From Rugalucina vietnamica (lineage: Eukaryota; Mollusca; Bivalvia; Lucinida; Lucinidae), in NCBI GenBank assembly GCA_964017185.1, contig OZ024879.1, positions 42,477,883-42,541,882 on the forward strand: DNA of 64,000 bases. The letters run 5' to 3'. Each line of letters opens with the position of its first letter. The first letter of the stretch is position 1. Below the pieces are notes generated by a model that searched no databases, was not told where the DNA came from, and worked only from the letters and a program-made list of their open reading frames with translations. Below are positions 1 through 10,849 of this stretch, one piece after another. Both the position numbers and the translations under genes were made by a program.

Positions 1-366
1 CAATGCGCTATTTTTTTAAGAGTTCCTTCTTTGATATCAAGTTGGTTGAAAGCATTTGTGTTTAAATGGAACGTTTTGTAGATGATTGCTTGTGGAAAAT
101 GTACCAGAATTCGATCTTGGTATATCTACGTTCAACGCGGCCCAGAAACACTATGTTGTCCGAAAGTAAAGGTCGACCATGTATGTAAAGATAACTGAAA
201 TTTATATTATATCTCCGATAATTGTAATTCCAGTATATTGTTGCAAATACATTTTATGTTCTGAAATCGCATTTAATCTAAGGTCAAGTGAACTTTAGAA
301 AAGTATATAACTGATTTTGAACCAATTATGAAAATAAATGCTGATGCTTGGTCTGCCGGGATAAAT

Positions 367-600
367 GAGCCGCCTCGTGGGAAAACCAACAATCTGCATA
401 TGCGAAAACAAAGGCGCAGATCAGCTTCGCGGTAACCGCGAAGCTGATCAGCGCCTTTGTTTTCGCTACTCGGATAGTCCAATTCCTCCTCTACTTAACT
501 CCAAACTTTCAAGCTTCTAGTTCTGTTCTGTGACTGTACAGCCCGATTTGTGTCGGACCTGTTCGGAAACCACATTGTTGGTTTTCCCACGAGGCGGCTA
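367..600. repeat. M1 MITE copy 1
   Basis: Terminal inverted repeats (TIRs) begin GAGCCGCCTCGTGGGAAAAC, and the copy carries the internal 60-bp hairpin that contains GCGCCTTTGTTTTCGC. It is flanked by AAAT at 363-366 and 601-604, a 4-bp target duplication. The terminal C is mutated to A. Confidence 0.85.
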
Positions 601-824
601 AAATATTAATGAGTCTACGACGTGCTCAGTGATGCGAAAAAGTCACACTTTGTTCCACGCAATAGTCACACTATTCTCTCGAGGGAGACATGAACGAATA
701 CGTTAACCCAGTGCTGACGAATGAACTTGCCCATCATTATCAATTGGGTAAGACCACTATCCTTTTTAGGGGAATCAGGATTTATTTTTTGAATTTACAT
801 TCCATTTTCGATGCAATTCCTTAA

Positions 825-895
825 AACAAATAGTACAGCCCCAGATGGGACACCGTGTTCTGTGGCGTCACATCTGGGACTAAACTGTTTGCCTA
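825..895. repeat. M3 hairpin element copy 1
   Basis: This is an inverted repeat built on CCCAGATG-GACGCCG and its complement, enclosed by AACAGAAT/CTGTTTGC-like ends. Four more copies lie at 21.2, 25.3, 44.4 and 45.1 kb. Confidence 0.65.
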
Positions 896-1152
896 AGTCC
901 CACAAAATGGACGCAAGGCCTATATGAGCTAATGAAAAAATTATATTAAAAAAAAAATTGCGTTTGAAAAAGACAGTCGTGTCTTCCATAGATGTTGTTT
1001 TATGCTATTCACTTGTGAATAATTAGAGACGTTTCTTTAAGAAATAATGGAATAAGAATGCCTTATTATTGACACAGCGATTCTTGAAAACCGCAGTATG
1101 CATGAAATTTTTGTTTAAGAAATAAAGGAATTTGGATAAAATACGAATTTGT

Positions 1153-1402
1153 CATTACGAAAACTTACCCATGTAATATGCAGTCTGAGAGATATTTTAA
1201 GTTGTAAAAATTGAAAAAAAAAAATCTATGGAAAATGTTTGACATTTTTCCTATTTTTGCTCAAAACAGAGATGACGAGCATCCACAATCTATGTTTTGG
1301 AGCAAAAATAAGAAAAATAGGTATACCCCTGCATACCCCAGCTTTACTTTATAAAAGTGGGGTTTAAGGGGATATTCATTTGACGGACATGTTTACCTAA
1401 TG
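1153..1402 (-). repeat. M2 fold-back element copy a
   Basis: It runs from CATTACGAAAAC to the CGGACATG...CTAATG end, with the TATACCCCTGCATACCCC block. The central GC hairpin has been lost. Confidence 0.75.
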
Positions 1403-1510
1403 ACACAAAGCATTTCGATGTCAACAGTATTCATAGACCATTGATAAGACTTTTTAGATCACTTTTAAAATAGACGCTAACATGTTACTGCAATAGAATA
1501 TATTCGCAGT

Positions 1511-1791
1511 ACGAAAACTCACTCATGCATTTATATACATATAGAGGATTTTTTTTTCTTTTGCTTTGAAAGCGAAAAATCGGTAGAAAATTTTGATTTT
1601 TTTTATTTGCTCAGAACAATGATTGTGGGTACACGTTAGAACCGCCTTGGCGAGGCGGTTCTAACGAGTACCCACAATCTATGTTTTGGATCAAAAATAA
1701 GAAAAATATGTATACCCTTGTACACCCCAGTTTTACCATATAAATTTGGTGCTAAATAGGTTATACTTTTCATGGACATGTTTTCCTGACG
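1511..1791 (-). repeat. M2 fold-back element copy b, next to gene 1 start
   Basis: The full palindromic core (AACCGCC-TTGG-CGAGGCGGTT) is present. The element ends 10 bp before the gene 1 ATG. It contains an ATATAGAGGA word also found at the edges of the large palindromes at 22.9 and 55.5 kb. Confidence 0.8.
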
Positions 1792-1801
1792 GTACCTTCC
1801 A

Positions 1802-2146
1802 ATGGCGGTCATGAAAGTAAGAGCATGTACCTTCATCGTACTAACAACACTATTGCTGTGCAGAACACAAAATACAGGGACAGAAATGACACCACCAAAA
1901 TCACTTTTGTTTCTCAAAAATGCAAAGTGGAAAGCAAAAATTGCCTCGGAATGTTTCCGACAAATTAGTGGTATAACGATCGACAGCTGCATGAAGGAAT
2001 GTGCAGCACGACGCCAGAGATGTAAAGCAATAAACTATAGAAGACAAACGAAAGTGTGTGATCTTTGCGCGAGTACAAGTGATACGCAATTTGTTACAGA
2101 TGTTGGGTCCGTGACAGTGTTGTTCGACGATTATTTGCTTCAGACG
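1802..2146 (+). CDS. Gene 1 exon 1: signal peptide and PAN/apple-like domain
   Basis: This exon is 115 codons, phase 0, with donor GTACGT at 2147. A hydrophobic leader follows MKVRA and ends near the CRTQNTG stretch. The rest holds six cysteines in apple-like order. Repeat M2 ends only 10 bp upstream of the ATG, so the 5' UTR or promoter either lies in repeat DNA or on an upstream exon I cannot see. Confidence 0.75.
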
Positions 2147-4744
2147 GTACGTTCATTGATCAATATAAATGATCTGCTGTTGTGCTGACTGACCATCTGA
2201 TTACTGGTAATCCACTCAGGAGGTCTGAGCATGCCAAGGAAAAGTGATACAAGTCAAACCACAACCATCCATACATCATTTTGTAAGCAATATTGGATGT
2301 CACGACGTCCTAATGCTGGGCAGAAGTCGCATACAACGGAGACATAGCTGTAGAATGGGATGATAAGCTCCAACTCAAACAAAACAAAATAGTTGAACTC
2401 GCTATTTTGCTTTTTTGTTTTATGTGATGTTATTTTTCCCACTTAAATGTCGAGTTACGATTTTGATTTTAATTATTCTTCATTCTTACCTTTTAAAGAA
2501 ATATTCGTATCAGTTTGTTATTTAAAATCTACAGATAGCTTGGCACTCCCAGCGGGCACATGACATCAAAATTACGTCATATCAACGTCGATGCGACGTC
2601 AGATATGACGTCATTCTGACGTCATGTGCCTGCTGGGACTTTTTCAATCTTTTTGTTTTGCCTACAGTGCTCTGAAGAACCATGTCGCGATGTCACGTGT
2701 GCTTATCTAGAGAAGTGTGTAGTGGATCCAGTAACAGGAGGTGCTACTTGCCAAATATCTGGTGAGCTTAATTTACACTGGTCAACCTATACGTCGGTTT
2801 CCGGTGTTTTCGACGGTCTGCGGGTATTACCACTGATTTACTGGAGACAAAAAATGGCGGCGACCAGTAAATAAATTTTGGATTTTTCATTTTTAATCGT
2901 GCTGTTGCTGTACAACATGTCAAATGACTATAGATTTGTTTTAAGAATACGATATGCCTCTGATAATTGGTGTAAGCATTTAGGGATTATTTCGAGTACC
3001 GACCCGAAAGGTAAGTCGTTTTGTTTTAATCATCTACCTCCTTGATGGGTACTCAAATATATTCTTCAATGCATACATAAATCGACCACTGCATGGCATA
3101 TTCACAAAATATACATATTTCTACAGTCCCTTTAGCACATGGCATGCTTTTCCATTGAGTATATATGCAAATATAGACGAAATAGAACCACTTCCAAGTT
3201 TTAAGCACCATCAAATATGCGTAAAACCCGCCAAATTGACGTATAGGTTGACCAGTGTGTTGATTAAATGCAGGTGGGATTTGGTTCGATGTGTTTTAAA
3301 AGGGTAGATAGTTACGATTATATCTGGGTGCTCAGTTACGAAACCACGGAGTTAACATTCAATTTGCAGGAATCCTGAAGCATTTCAGGAATATTTGGTG
3401 CCCATTTTGTGCTGTGTGTCCAAACAGTATTGAAATGACCTCCACTAAAAGGTGTTGAATTTATAAATCGTATAAATAGAACTGAGATCATTTGAGTGTT
3501 TTACAGTATAAGAAATAGCTTCCATCATAAATAGGCGTGCATGTCTATATCGTGCAAGTGTAACGTGCAGCCGAGCCGAGCCACAGCAAACCCCGTCGGT
3601 GGAAAAGCATGCTCATCCACCAAGGGTGGTTTACTGCGCTATATACCTAACACTTACTCTAATCACAAAGTTTCGAGTTTCTAATTTGCATATTACTACC
3701 CGCTAATATGCCGCTAATACGTTGCACCAACGTATTCTACAAGGGAGACTATCCCGTTACATTACTTCCCCCTCCGAGAAGACTCGCCCCGAGTCTTGGC
3801 CTGGGGACTACATCGGGTAAGGCAACTCCGTTCTGGCAGTTGTCATCATCCCACCGCTGCCACCAAATGTAACGATAGCCGAGCCAAGCCACAGAAACCC
3901 CGTCAGTGGAAAAGCATGCTCATACACCAAGGGTGGTTTACTGCGCTATATACCTAACACTTACTCTAATCACAAAGTTTCGAGTTTCTAATTTGCATAT
4001 TACTACCCGCTAATATGCCGCTAATACGTTGCACCAACGTATTCTACAAGGGAGACTATCCCGTTACACAAGTACTTTATCCGTGCCGGTTGATTTCACG
4101 TGATTGAGTTTTGTAAACACTAGAAAAAGGTCATCTATTTGTTTAACACATTTGCCGGTGTCATGTGATACACATGGTCATATATTGTTTACCGTCATAG
4201 AGTCGCATTATTGAAAGCATATGCATAACTATGCCAGAAGGTAAGCGGTACGGTCAACGTATTTGCACTAAACCAGTCACCAGTTATGTCACATCACATT
4301 TTAGGTTGTGGTTCGGAAACTTGCATCGTGCCTCTAGGCGTTATGTTTCGTGTAATTTATTTATTTTTCTTCATAGAGTGTCCCCGCCAAGACTATTTCT
4401 CCTATGTAGACTTTGGAAGAACTATTGCCAGTGCGCCTATAAACACCGCAGTTGGTTTTAAAAGTAAAACTTGTCAGCAAAGAAGCAGCTCAGTTTGTGG
4501 TATCATCGAGTGTAGGTCCGATGGAACATGGTCACGCTCATTCCGTAAGATTTTTGTCTATATCTGAGCCTTCGCATGAGAAAACCAACAATCTGGGGTT
4601 CCGATCAGGTATGACATTAACCGTCTTGTACAGTCACATAAGTCTTTAAGAAGGCTGAAAGCTTGAATGTTCGGAAATAAGAAGGCAAGGGATTGTATAA
4701 TTGTTAGACGCTAATGACCCATTAGGGTTGACGCGTCGTGAAAT

Positions 4745-4777
<33 letters not shown>

Positions 4778-7700
4778 GTACTATTTTTAAGCGAACACAA
4801 AGGCGCTGATCAGCTGTGCAGTTTCTGCACCTTTGTTTTCGAATAATGCAGATTGTTGGTTCTCTGGAGAGACTTATATGATAGAATTCTATAGCTCGAT
4901 TGTGACCCAAGACGCGCGTCAAAAGATCGACGAGCCTACTCAATAGCACATGAAAGGTAAATCAGTACGACATGCTGCAGGTTTCCGTTACACTTCAGTT
5001 GCACGCACAGTAAGTATTTGTACTGTTACAATCTGAACATCCTTTCACGTGCTATAAGTAGACTTGTCGATCTTTTGATGCGTCTGAGGTCAAAGTCGAG
5101 ATGTAGCTACATGTATATTGCAACGTGAAAGTATCTTCGGATAAAAGATAATCATAGTTCTCTACTGACACTTCTGCCGTGGTTATTATTGTTTATGTTT
5201 TTGTGTTGAATTGTTGTGTTGTTTGCACCTTATGTACGTTTTCATGCTTTTAGTTATTAAGTTCGGGTAACCGAGTGGCCGCCTATTGGGAAATAGCTGC
5301 TCACTCGCCTTACTATATGTCGTCTTAGTATGAGTACCTGCTTGTCAATTTAGTTTTTCCAACCTCGGTTTTTGGAGTGCGAATTTCTTTCTGATGGCGC
5401 CATTTCCTGACCACTGGCTATTTTTACCTCCTGAAAAATTCTTTGCAGAGATCTTCATTCAACATCCTGTTATCATATTTAGCCCTGCAATACATAACGT
5501 TCTCTTTCGGTTTTGCAGCGAACCAGGCGTTACACAAACCGGCTTATCAGGTCTCTACAAGTCACAGCGGACCCCCGGGTTTGGCGGTCGATGGTGATAG
5601 AAACCCGTACGATAGTGGTGGATCTTGCTCACATACTGATCTCAGTCTACGCCCATGGTGGATAGTTGACTTGGGAAGCGTACAGTGCGTCAACGAAGTT
5701 CAAATCTTCAATCGTGCCGATTGTTGTTGTAAGAACATTTTATTGTAAAACACTTTGACAATAAGAAGCGAACTACATATATGCAGTAAATAAATAAACT
5801 GAGTAAGCATATATTTCGAACAAATACCTGCAATACATAAATACATACCGTAAGACAAAACATGTTCTTGTAAAGGAAGAATCATGCTTTTTTCCAAACA
5901 AGAAATACATTTACCAGATTTGCTTAGTTGCTGTCGAAGCTGAGGATGCTATTTAATACGCCTCTTGATGATACAGTGCTGATCAGCGTAAAATCAACTG
6001 TACTGCTCATCCTCCAAGCATAACACGTTTTCTTCATAGCTAGACCCCTTTCTTCATCGCTTATCACGCCGCTTCATAGCATATCGATTATTTTTCAAAT
6101 CAGAGGCATACAAATGACGTTTATGGTCACAAATATTCATCATTAGTCAAAATAAAATCTTCCAAATAAAAAAATAAAATGGACGCATTGCATAAGTTGG
6201 AAAACGAAGTTATGCGGCGTGTTTGTGTTGAAAATCTAGTACACAACCTAAAAACGTTTGAGTTGCACTCACCTCAAAAGTGATTCCAAACCACGTGCTA
6301 TGTTTTTAGCAGATCGGTTGGAGATGAAAGACGCTAGATAAATTACCCACATCACGTCATTCTCCGATTTTTGAAAGGTGTCTTAAAATAGGAGTAACTG
6401 ATAATAAAACAAGAGAACAGGAAGTACACGTTTCGAACCCCGCAGCTGCATAGTGGGAAGTACCGCAAATGGATTTATTATCATTGCATTTTGCTATGAA
6501 AGAGCTGGATTGGTGGCCGTGATTTATGGTCACATGTCAGAAACTAGTAATTATGGCGTAGCTCAAAAATAAATAGTCGTAGCCCATTCAAATAAACGGC
6601 AGAAGAAAAAGGGATATGAATCCCTATTAGCCAAAGGCTATTTTATAGGCACATAATGTATCAGTTTAAATCCCCTTACACATAAAAAGAAGCAATTTTC
6701 AAGTGAGAAAGTATAATACTATACCGTTTTGGGAGTATTTTTGGTTTGTGAAAACAAATGGCTTGTCCAATCAACATATCTTTTTAGGCCAGTGAGAAAT
6801 ACTTGATATTTCAAAATTACATTCTCTTTGATGCCAAATCTTATAGAGTCACTGAAGAGGCTTAAGTAGCCGAAACTGGGGTATGGTCCATCCCCTTTCT
6901 CATTAATATGTTCGCTGCTCTTAAGGGATCTCAGTTTTATTTTTATTGATCCCGACATCCTGCTATTCAACTTGAGTATTTTAGTGTTGAAGTATTTGTT
7001 ACACAACCGCATAAAGCTTGATAAATTTAAAATTGTCATCTGATCTTGGCTGAGCCGACAAGACATTTTTCCAGTGCCATCTTAAGCACGTGGACATGTC
7101 GTATTTACCATGTTAGATTCGCATTGCTAATATATATTCTTTTAAGCAGCCCGATCAACAAATGCAAATATATGTCAAAGGTAAGCGGCCAAACGGCCAA
7201 GGAAATCTCGAGTAATTATGGTGATTATTTCATTACTCGATGAAAACTTGCTCAGTGCCATAACGAAAGAGAACTTAAGTGTACGTTTGGTTGCAACGCG
7301 TCAGAGTTGTGTGACACTTTTCAATCCATTTATCGACGATAAATGTTACTTCTGTGGTGTTTCTTTTTTATTGTTTTCTGTCTTGGTGTTAAAATGTTTT
7401 GTGCTGTTTGCACCTTATGTATGTTTTCATATTTTTATTTAGGTAACTGAGTGGCCGCCTATTGGGAAAATAGCTGCTCATTCGGCTTTCGATATGCTTT
7501 CATGGTATACGTACCTGATTGTTAATTAAGTTTTTTCCCACCTCGGTTTTTGCAGTGGGAATCTTTTTCTGATTGCGCATTTTCCTGATCGTTGCCTACT
7601 TGTTCCTTTGTAAAGTGTAAAACTACTTAAAGGTAAGGGTAACACATAAAACAAAGTGTTACACATAAGCGACCCTATTCACGTGACTAGTTAGCTAATC

Positions 7701-8229
7701 AGGAACAATAAAGTAATAATCGAATGATTAATATTTTAAAAAACAATTTACGACGAAAAATCGATAACGATAAAATATACCTTAGCCCTAGACAGACTAC
7801 AGTAATTCCATCGATGAATCTCTCCACACCACGGAATCGGTAGTGAGGTCAGGATTGCGCCTCGGTAATCTTAGTTTTGAGCACAAATAAAAAAAAATAT
7901 AAACATATATATATATTTTGAAAATTTTCAAGTCCGATTTTCTCCATTTTTACAGCTACTGATATAATCTCTTATTTTCTTTATGCTTTTATATTACAGG
8001 GAGGCGCCTTCGAAATCTGTACATTTTTGTCACGGCAAGCCCTACATATTATACCAACAGTGAATTATGTGGTCATTACCGAGGCCCAGGTTCTCGGGGA
8101 GAAGTTGTCAAAGTGGAGTGCTGCCCGGGTCTAAGGGGGCGATTTGTCAGACTGCAGCCAGATTATCGCTTCCGATGGGATTACGGAACTGATAATTATT
8201 TGAGTTTGTGTGAAGTAGAGGTGTATTGA
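1802..8229 (+). CDS. Gene 1: secreted PAN/apple-like plus F5/8-fucolectin protein, five exons
   Basis: Joining 1802-2146, 2668-2761, 4377-4544, 5519-5728 and 8000-8229 gives 1047 nt, 348 residues and a stop. Every junction is GT-AG and the phases (0,1,1,1) agree. The N-terminus is a signal peptide (start at 1802 or the next ATG at 1811). Residues about 35-115 have a PAN/apple-like cysteine pattern (SCMKEC, RRQRCKAINY). Exon 2 adds a small six-Cys EGF/follistatin-like unit. Exon 3 is a Cys-containing module I cannot name. Exons 4-5 form a fucolectin/F5-8 type C domain (AVDGD, WWIVDLG, FNRADCC, ending CEVEVY). Such domains bind fucosylated or other glycans, so an extracellular lectin or adhesion role is likely but inferred. 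M1, M2 and other repeats lie next to several exons. Confidence 0.8.
2186..2345 (+). repeat. M4 SINE-like repeat fragment
   Basis: It carries the recurrent blocks CTGACCATCTGATTACTGG, GCCAAGGAAAAGTG and AACCATCCATACAT, shared with copies near 14.0, 39.4, 44.6, 50.9, 58.5 and 62.6 kb. Confidence 0.6.
2545..2639. repeat. TGACGT-rich palindromic repeat
   Basis: The ends CCCAGCGGGCACATGAC and GTCATGTGCCTGCTGGG are inverted. The body is packed with ACGTC/GACGT words, which resemble CRE half-sites. It lies 28 bp from the exon 2 acceptor of gene 1. Confidence 0.7.
2668..2761 (+). CDS. Gene 1 exon 2: small EGF/follistatin-like Cys-rich unit
   Basis: The acceptor TTTTGCCTACAG precedes 31 codons plus one base, and the donor GTGAGC follows. 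The peptide starts CSEEPCRDVTC and contains KCVVDPVTGG, a pattern seen in follistatin/agrin-type EGF-like units. The exon is only 28 bp after a palindromic TGACGT-rich repeat (2545-2639). Confidence 0.7.
3559..4068 (-). mobile_element. Miniature LTR retroelement (TRIM), complete, with CAAG target duplication
   Basis: Two near-identical direct repeats, 3559-3761 (203 bp) and 3868-4068 (201 bp), each start TGTAACG and end GTTACA. They flank only 106 bp of internal DNA. Read on the minus strand, the interior starts with a primer-binding-site-like TGGTGGCAGCGG two bases after the LTR (an intervening TT) and ends with a polypurine tract GGAGGGGGAAG before the other LTR. CAAG at 3555-3558 and 4069-4072 is the target duplication. 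There is no coding capacity. The structure matches a TRIM, probably mobilised by a Gypsy-type element. It sits in gene 1 intron 2. Confidence 0.85.
4377..4544 (+). CDS. Gene 1 exon 3: unassigned Cys-containing module
   Basis: The acceptor TTTCTTCATAG and donor GTAAGA bound 168 nt, phase 1 on both sides, so it is a symmetric exon that could be skipped or shuffled. The peptide begins ECPRQDYFSYVDFGRTIASA and ends with a GTWS motif. It has only four cysteines. It is not a clear sushi or EGF unit and I do not recognise it. Repeat M1 begins about 21 bp after the donor. Confidence 0.65.
4566..4872. repeat. M1 MITE copy 5, interrupted
   Basis: It begins GAGCCTTCGCATGAGAAAACC and ends near the GCAGATTGTTGGTTCTC TIR. 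About 120 bp of other DNA and a (CAAT)n run at 4748-4773 interrupt it. The hairpin is shortened. It starts 21 bp beyond the gene 1 exon 3 donor. Confidence 0.7.
5160..5430 (+). repeat. M5 retroelement 3' fragment (plus)
   Basis: It carries TTTGCACCTTATGTACGTTT, GAGTGGCCGCCTATTGGGAA and CCAACCTCGGTTTTTGGAG. These blocks recur inverted in the larger minus-strand copies at 34.7-36.1 and 51.9-52.7 kb. Confidence 0.6.
5519..5728 (+). CDS. Gene 1 exon 4: fucolectin/F5-8 type C domain, first half
   Basis: The acceptor TTTCGGTTTTGCAG leads into 210 nt, phase 1 on both sides. The peptide carries NQALHKPAYQVS, the ligand-loop region AVDGDRNPYDSG, CSHTDLSLRPWWIVDLG and FNRADCC. These are hallmark positions of the fucolectin tachylectin-4/pentraxin (FTP) fold. 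Donor GTAAGA follows at 5729. Confidence 0.85.
5760..7040. other. Gene 1 intron 4, first part: no gene seen
   Basis: The DNA is AT-rich with no supported coding frame. The block near 6830-6930 (GAAGAGGCTTAAGTAGCCGA) recurs near 33.55 and 51.5 kb, so it is repeat-derived. Confidence 0.5.
7046..7620 (+). repeat. M5 retroelement 3' fragment (plus), second copy
   Basis: It is colinear with 5160-5430 but longer. It holds TTTGCACCTTATGTATGTTT, GAGTGGCCGCCTATTGGGAA and TCCTGATCGTTGCCTACTTG. Confidence 0.6.
8000..8229 (+). CDS. Gene 1 exon 5: fucolectin/F5-8 domain end and stop
   Basis: The acceptor ATATTACAG precedes WRRLRNLYIFVT, ELCGHYRG, an adjacent CC pair, RFVRLQ and CEVEVY, then TGA at 8227-8229. 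It completes the fold begun in exon 4. A degenerate M1 copy starts within a few bases of the stop, so the 3' UTR must run into repeat DNA. Confidence 0.85.
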
Positions 8230-8230
8230 A

Positions 8231-8434
8231 TCAGCGGTTTTCGGTTTCCCACCAGGTCGGACACAAACCGACCTGTACAGTCACAGAAAATGGATGGAAT
8301 ATTGAGATTTTGGATTTAATATTAAGAAGAATTGTACAATCCGAGTAGCGAAAACAAAGGCGCTGTTATCGCGAAGCTGGTCTGCGCGTTTGGTTTCGCA
8401 TGTGTAAATTGTTGGTTTTCTGATACATTGGCTG
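8231..8434. repeat. M1 MITE copy 2, degenerate
   Basis: The GGTCGGACACAAACCG block, the GCGAAAACAAAGGCGC arm and a decayed right TIR remain. It directly follows the gene 1 stop codon. Confidence 0.65.
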
Positions 8435-8600
8435 ATTTGAACTCCCAAAGGAAACGAGGCGCCGTGTCATGTACTTGAGCATGACACATTATCTACTAAC
8501 AGTAATGGTTAACACCCAGGAAGCGGTGACTCCGTCCCTGAAAAATTGGTGAATTGGACATTAAACCTCAATACAAACAGACTAACTTTAATATGTACAT

Positions 8601-8602
<2 letters not shown>

Positions 8603-8645
<43 letters not shown>

Positions 8646-8850
8646 CTTTATTTAAAGAGGAGGCTCAGTTGGACAAGTCCAATCTTCCCTGAGGTCCTCT
8701 ATAAATGAGGTATATAAATGGATTTCAGCGTAGTCGCCTCTACCATTACAATGTATGAATGGAGGGTGGTCTAAAGAAACAGATGCACTGCTTGTGCCTC
8801 CAGGTAAAGCTTATACACTACTCAGGGTTGCCACTCAATTTTCATTTAAA
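8603..8850 (-). repeat. LINE 3' tail with (AAT)n
   Basis: An (AAT)n run at 8605-8643 joins ACTTTATTTAAAGAGGAGGC. On the minus strand this is an AATAAAGT tail ending in a trinucleotide microsatellite, as at the 3' ends of CR1/L2-type LINEs. Confidence 0.5.
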
Positions 8851-8859
8851 ATTTCCATT

Positions 8860-10600
8860 TTCCAGACATACAATTACGGGGCTTTGATACATTTTTTGCA
8901 TGATTATTAATAATCATTAAACCCATCTGTTTCTGACGGCCTCAACTCCGCTTACAGCCGTCCTCATCCTCCAAAATTTATATTTTATCACAACCTGTGT
9001 ATTTTAGTTATGATGTTTTGATTTTTTTTTTCACAGTCTTTTTTTATACACGAATTTCAGCTTGAATTACTAGAGAACTGTATATGGCTTAAAATGTAAC
9101 GGTTGCTTGGCTTTATTATATGACGAATAGTGTTTTGTATTTTCGTTCTCAAATCACCTACTTTTTGTAAATATGCATATTCTTGATACATGTATCTAGT
9201 GTTTGTATATTTTCTATTTTATGAGAATATTGTTGTATTTTTAAAGTAAAATCACCTACTTATTCTTCAAGTATGCATATTCTTGATATCTATTTTTGTA
9301 TACTTTTCAATCAAAGTGCTTTCCTTCCTTTCACGCATTATTGATTAAAAAATGAAATATCCATACAATAAAAAACTCCACACGTAGCCTAAAGCATTTA
9401 CATGTTTGAAGCCTACCAGCATTAACCTGTTTAAGCATTTGAAAATATAATAATGCAGAACTTTACTATACAATGCTATGTGAATCTGATCTAGCACTGA
9501 CTGACATGTAACAGAGCTAACAAAAGTATTATGATACTAAGTCAAGAAATCGAGGCCCAACATACTATATGGTAACACTCTAAATGTTGTCAAAATAAAC
9601 TGGTCAAAATAAGTTAAGCCCCAGCTGAAATTTTTCCATAGACTTACTGTTAAAATCTCTAAATTTGTTTAGTCATAACTTTTGACTGAACTAACGATTT
9701 TACATGCAATTTTCAGCAAATAAGCTTGAATTATTCTTCTAAAGATGGGCTGGTTTTCATTCATGTCAGTAAGTTATCTGGATACTCTCGGATTAAGAAG
9801 CACATATCGAAAGACAAGCTGTATTTCAACTTGAAACTTTGTGTAATAATGCTTTAGATGTTGCTGCCTAACTTGGATTTGATATGCGTTTTCAGTCACG
9901 TTTGAAATTTTTAAATTTTTGAAATAAACAGTTAAACTTGAACATTTTAACATTATGCCTATGGAGAAAAATGTGCATGGGGCTTAACTTATTTTGACCA
10001 AATTACATGGAATTATCAACATGGTCAAATGCAATGAAAATATCACTAATCGCTTTGCTGATTTTTTTTTAAATATTTTTTTTACCTTTTTATATATACT
10101 TGAAACTGGTAAGGAGAGCATCAATAATCCTATTATAGAGGATACATGCCAACATAATAAATGAAAAGGTACAAGTAGGCATAGATCAGGAAAAGGTGCA
10201 ATCAGAAAAATATTCCCACTCCAAACACCGAGGCGGGAAAAAACCAAACCAACAATCAGGTATTGATACCAAGAAACTGTAAATATAAGCAAGAAATATA
10301 TATATATGAAAAACTGTAAATATAAGCAAGTGATTTAAGCTAGACAGAGGGTTAGATAATCAGCCGCTAGATAGATGTCAAAATACTTTCAGAGTGTTAA
10401 GTATTATTAAGCAATGGTGTGTTTATTCAAGCAAACTAAATTACATGGCATCAGTGTTAGTTAAACTTGAGCAAACATTTCACTGCTTAAAACACTAAAG
10501 ATCATCAAACAAAGCATGTTGGAGAACATTTTGAAGGTATGTGTATGTACTCTAAGTCAGTGCATTATTAGGCAAAAACTGATAACACTATACCATATGC
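8860..10600. other. Intergenic AT-rich DNA with a fold-back element
   Basis: No coding frame is supported. A local tandem duplication (about 105 bp, AATCACCTACTT..TATGCATATTCTTGAT) covers 9155-9300. Inverted arms at 9598-9642 and 9958-10003 delimit a 405-bp fold-back. Confidence 0.5.
9598..10003. repeat. Fold-back element with 45-bp arms
   Basis: The left arm has TGGTCAAAATAAGTTAAGCC and the right arm its complement ending GACCA. Both carry CTATGG/CCATAG inner ends. Confidence 0.65.
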
Positions 10601-10849
10601 AATTACGTTATGCATTATCCTACATCTATACCATCAAATTCAACACTTCAGTCAGTCTTTATACGTATCATTCTGTCTTTATCCTTCTCTGAATTTCCTC
10701 TATTATGGTATTTATTTCTTCAACAGCCTTCATTTCTCCTTACCCCTTACCCTCATAGCTTTGGCTTCAACCACCAAATTACATTTGTGTTGCTTTTTAG
10801 CCTGTTAGCCTGTCTGCTCTCTTGATCAGATTCTTTGTTTTCTGCTTCT

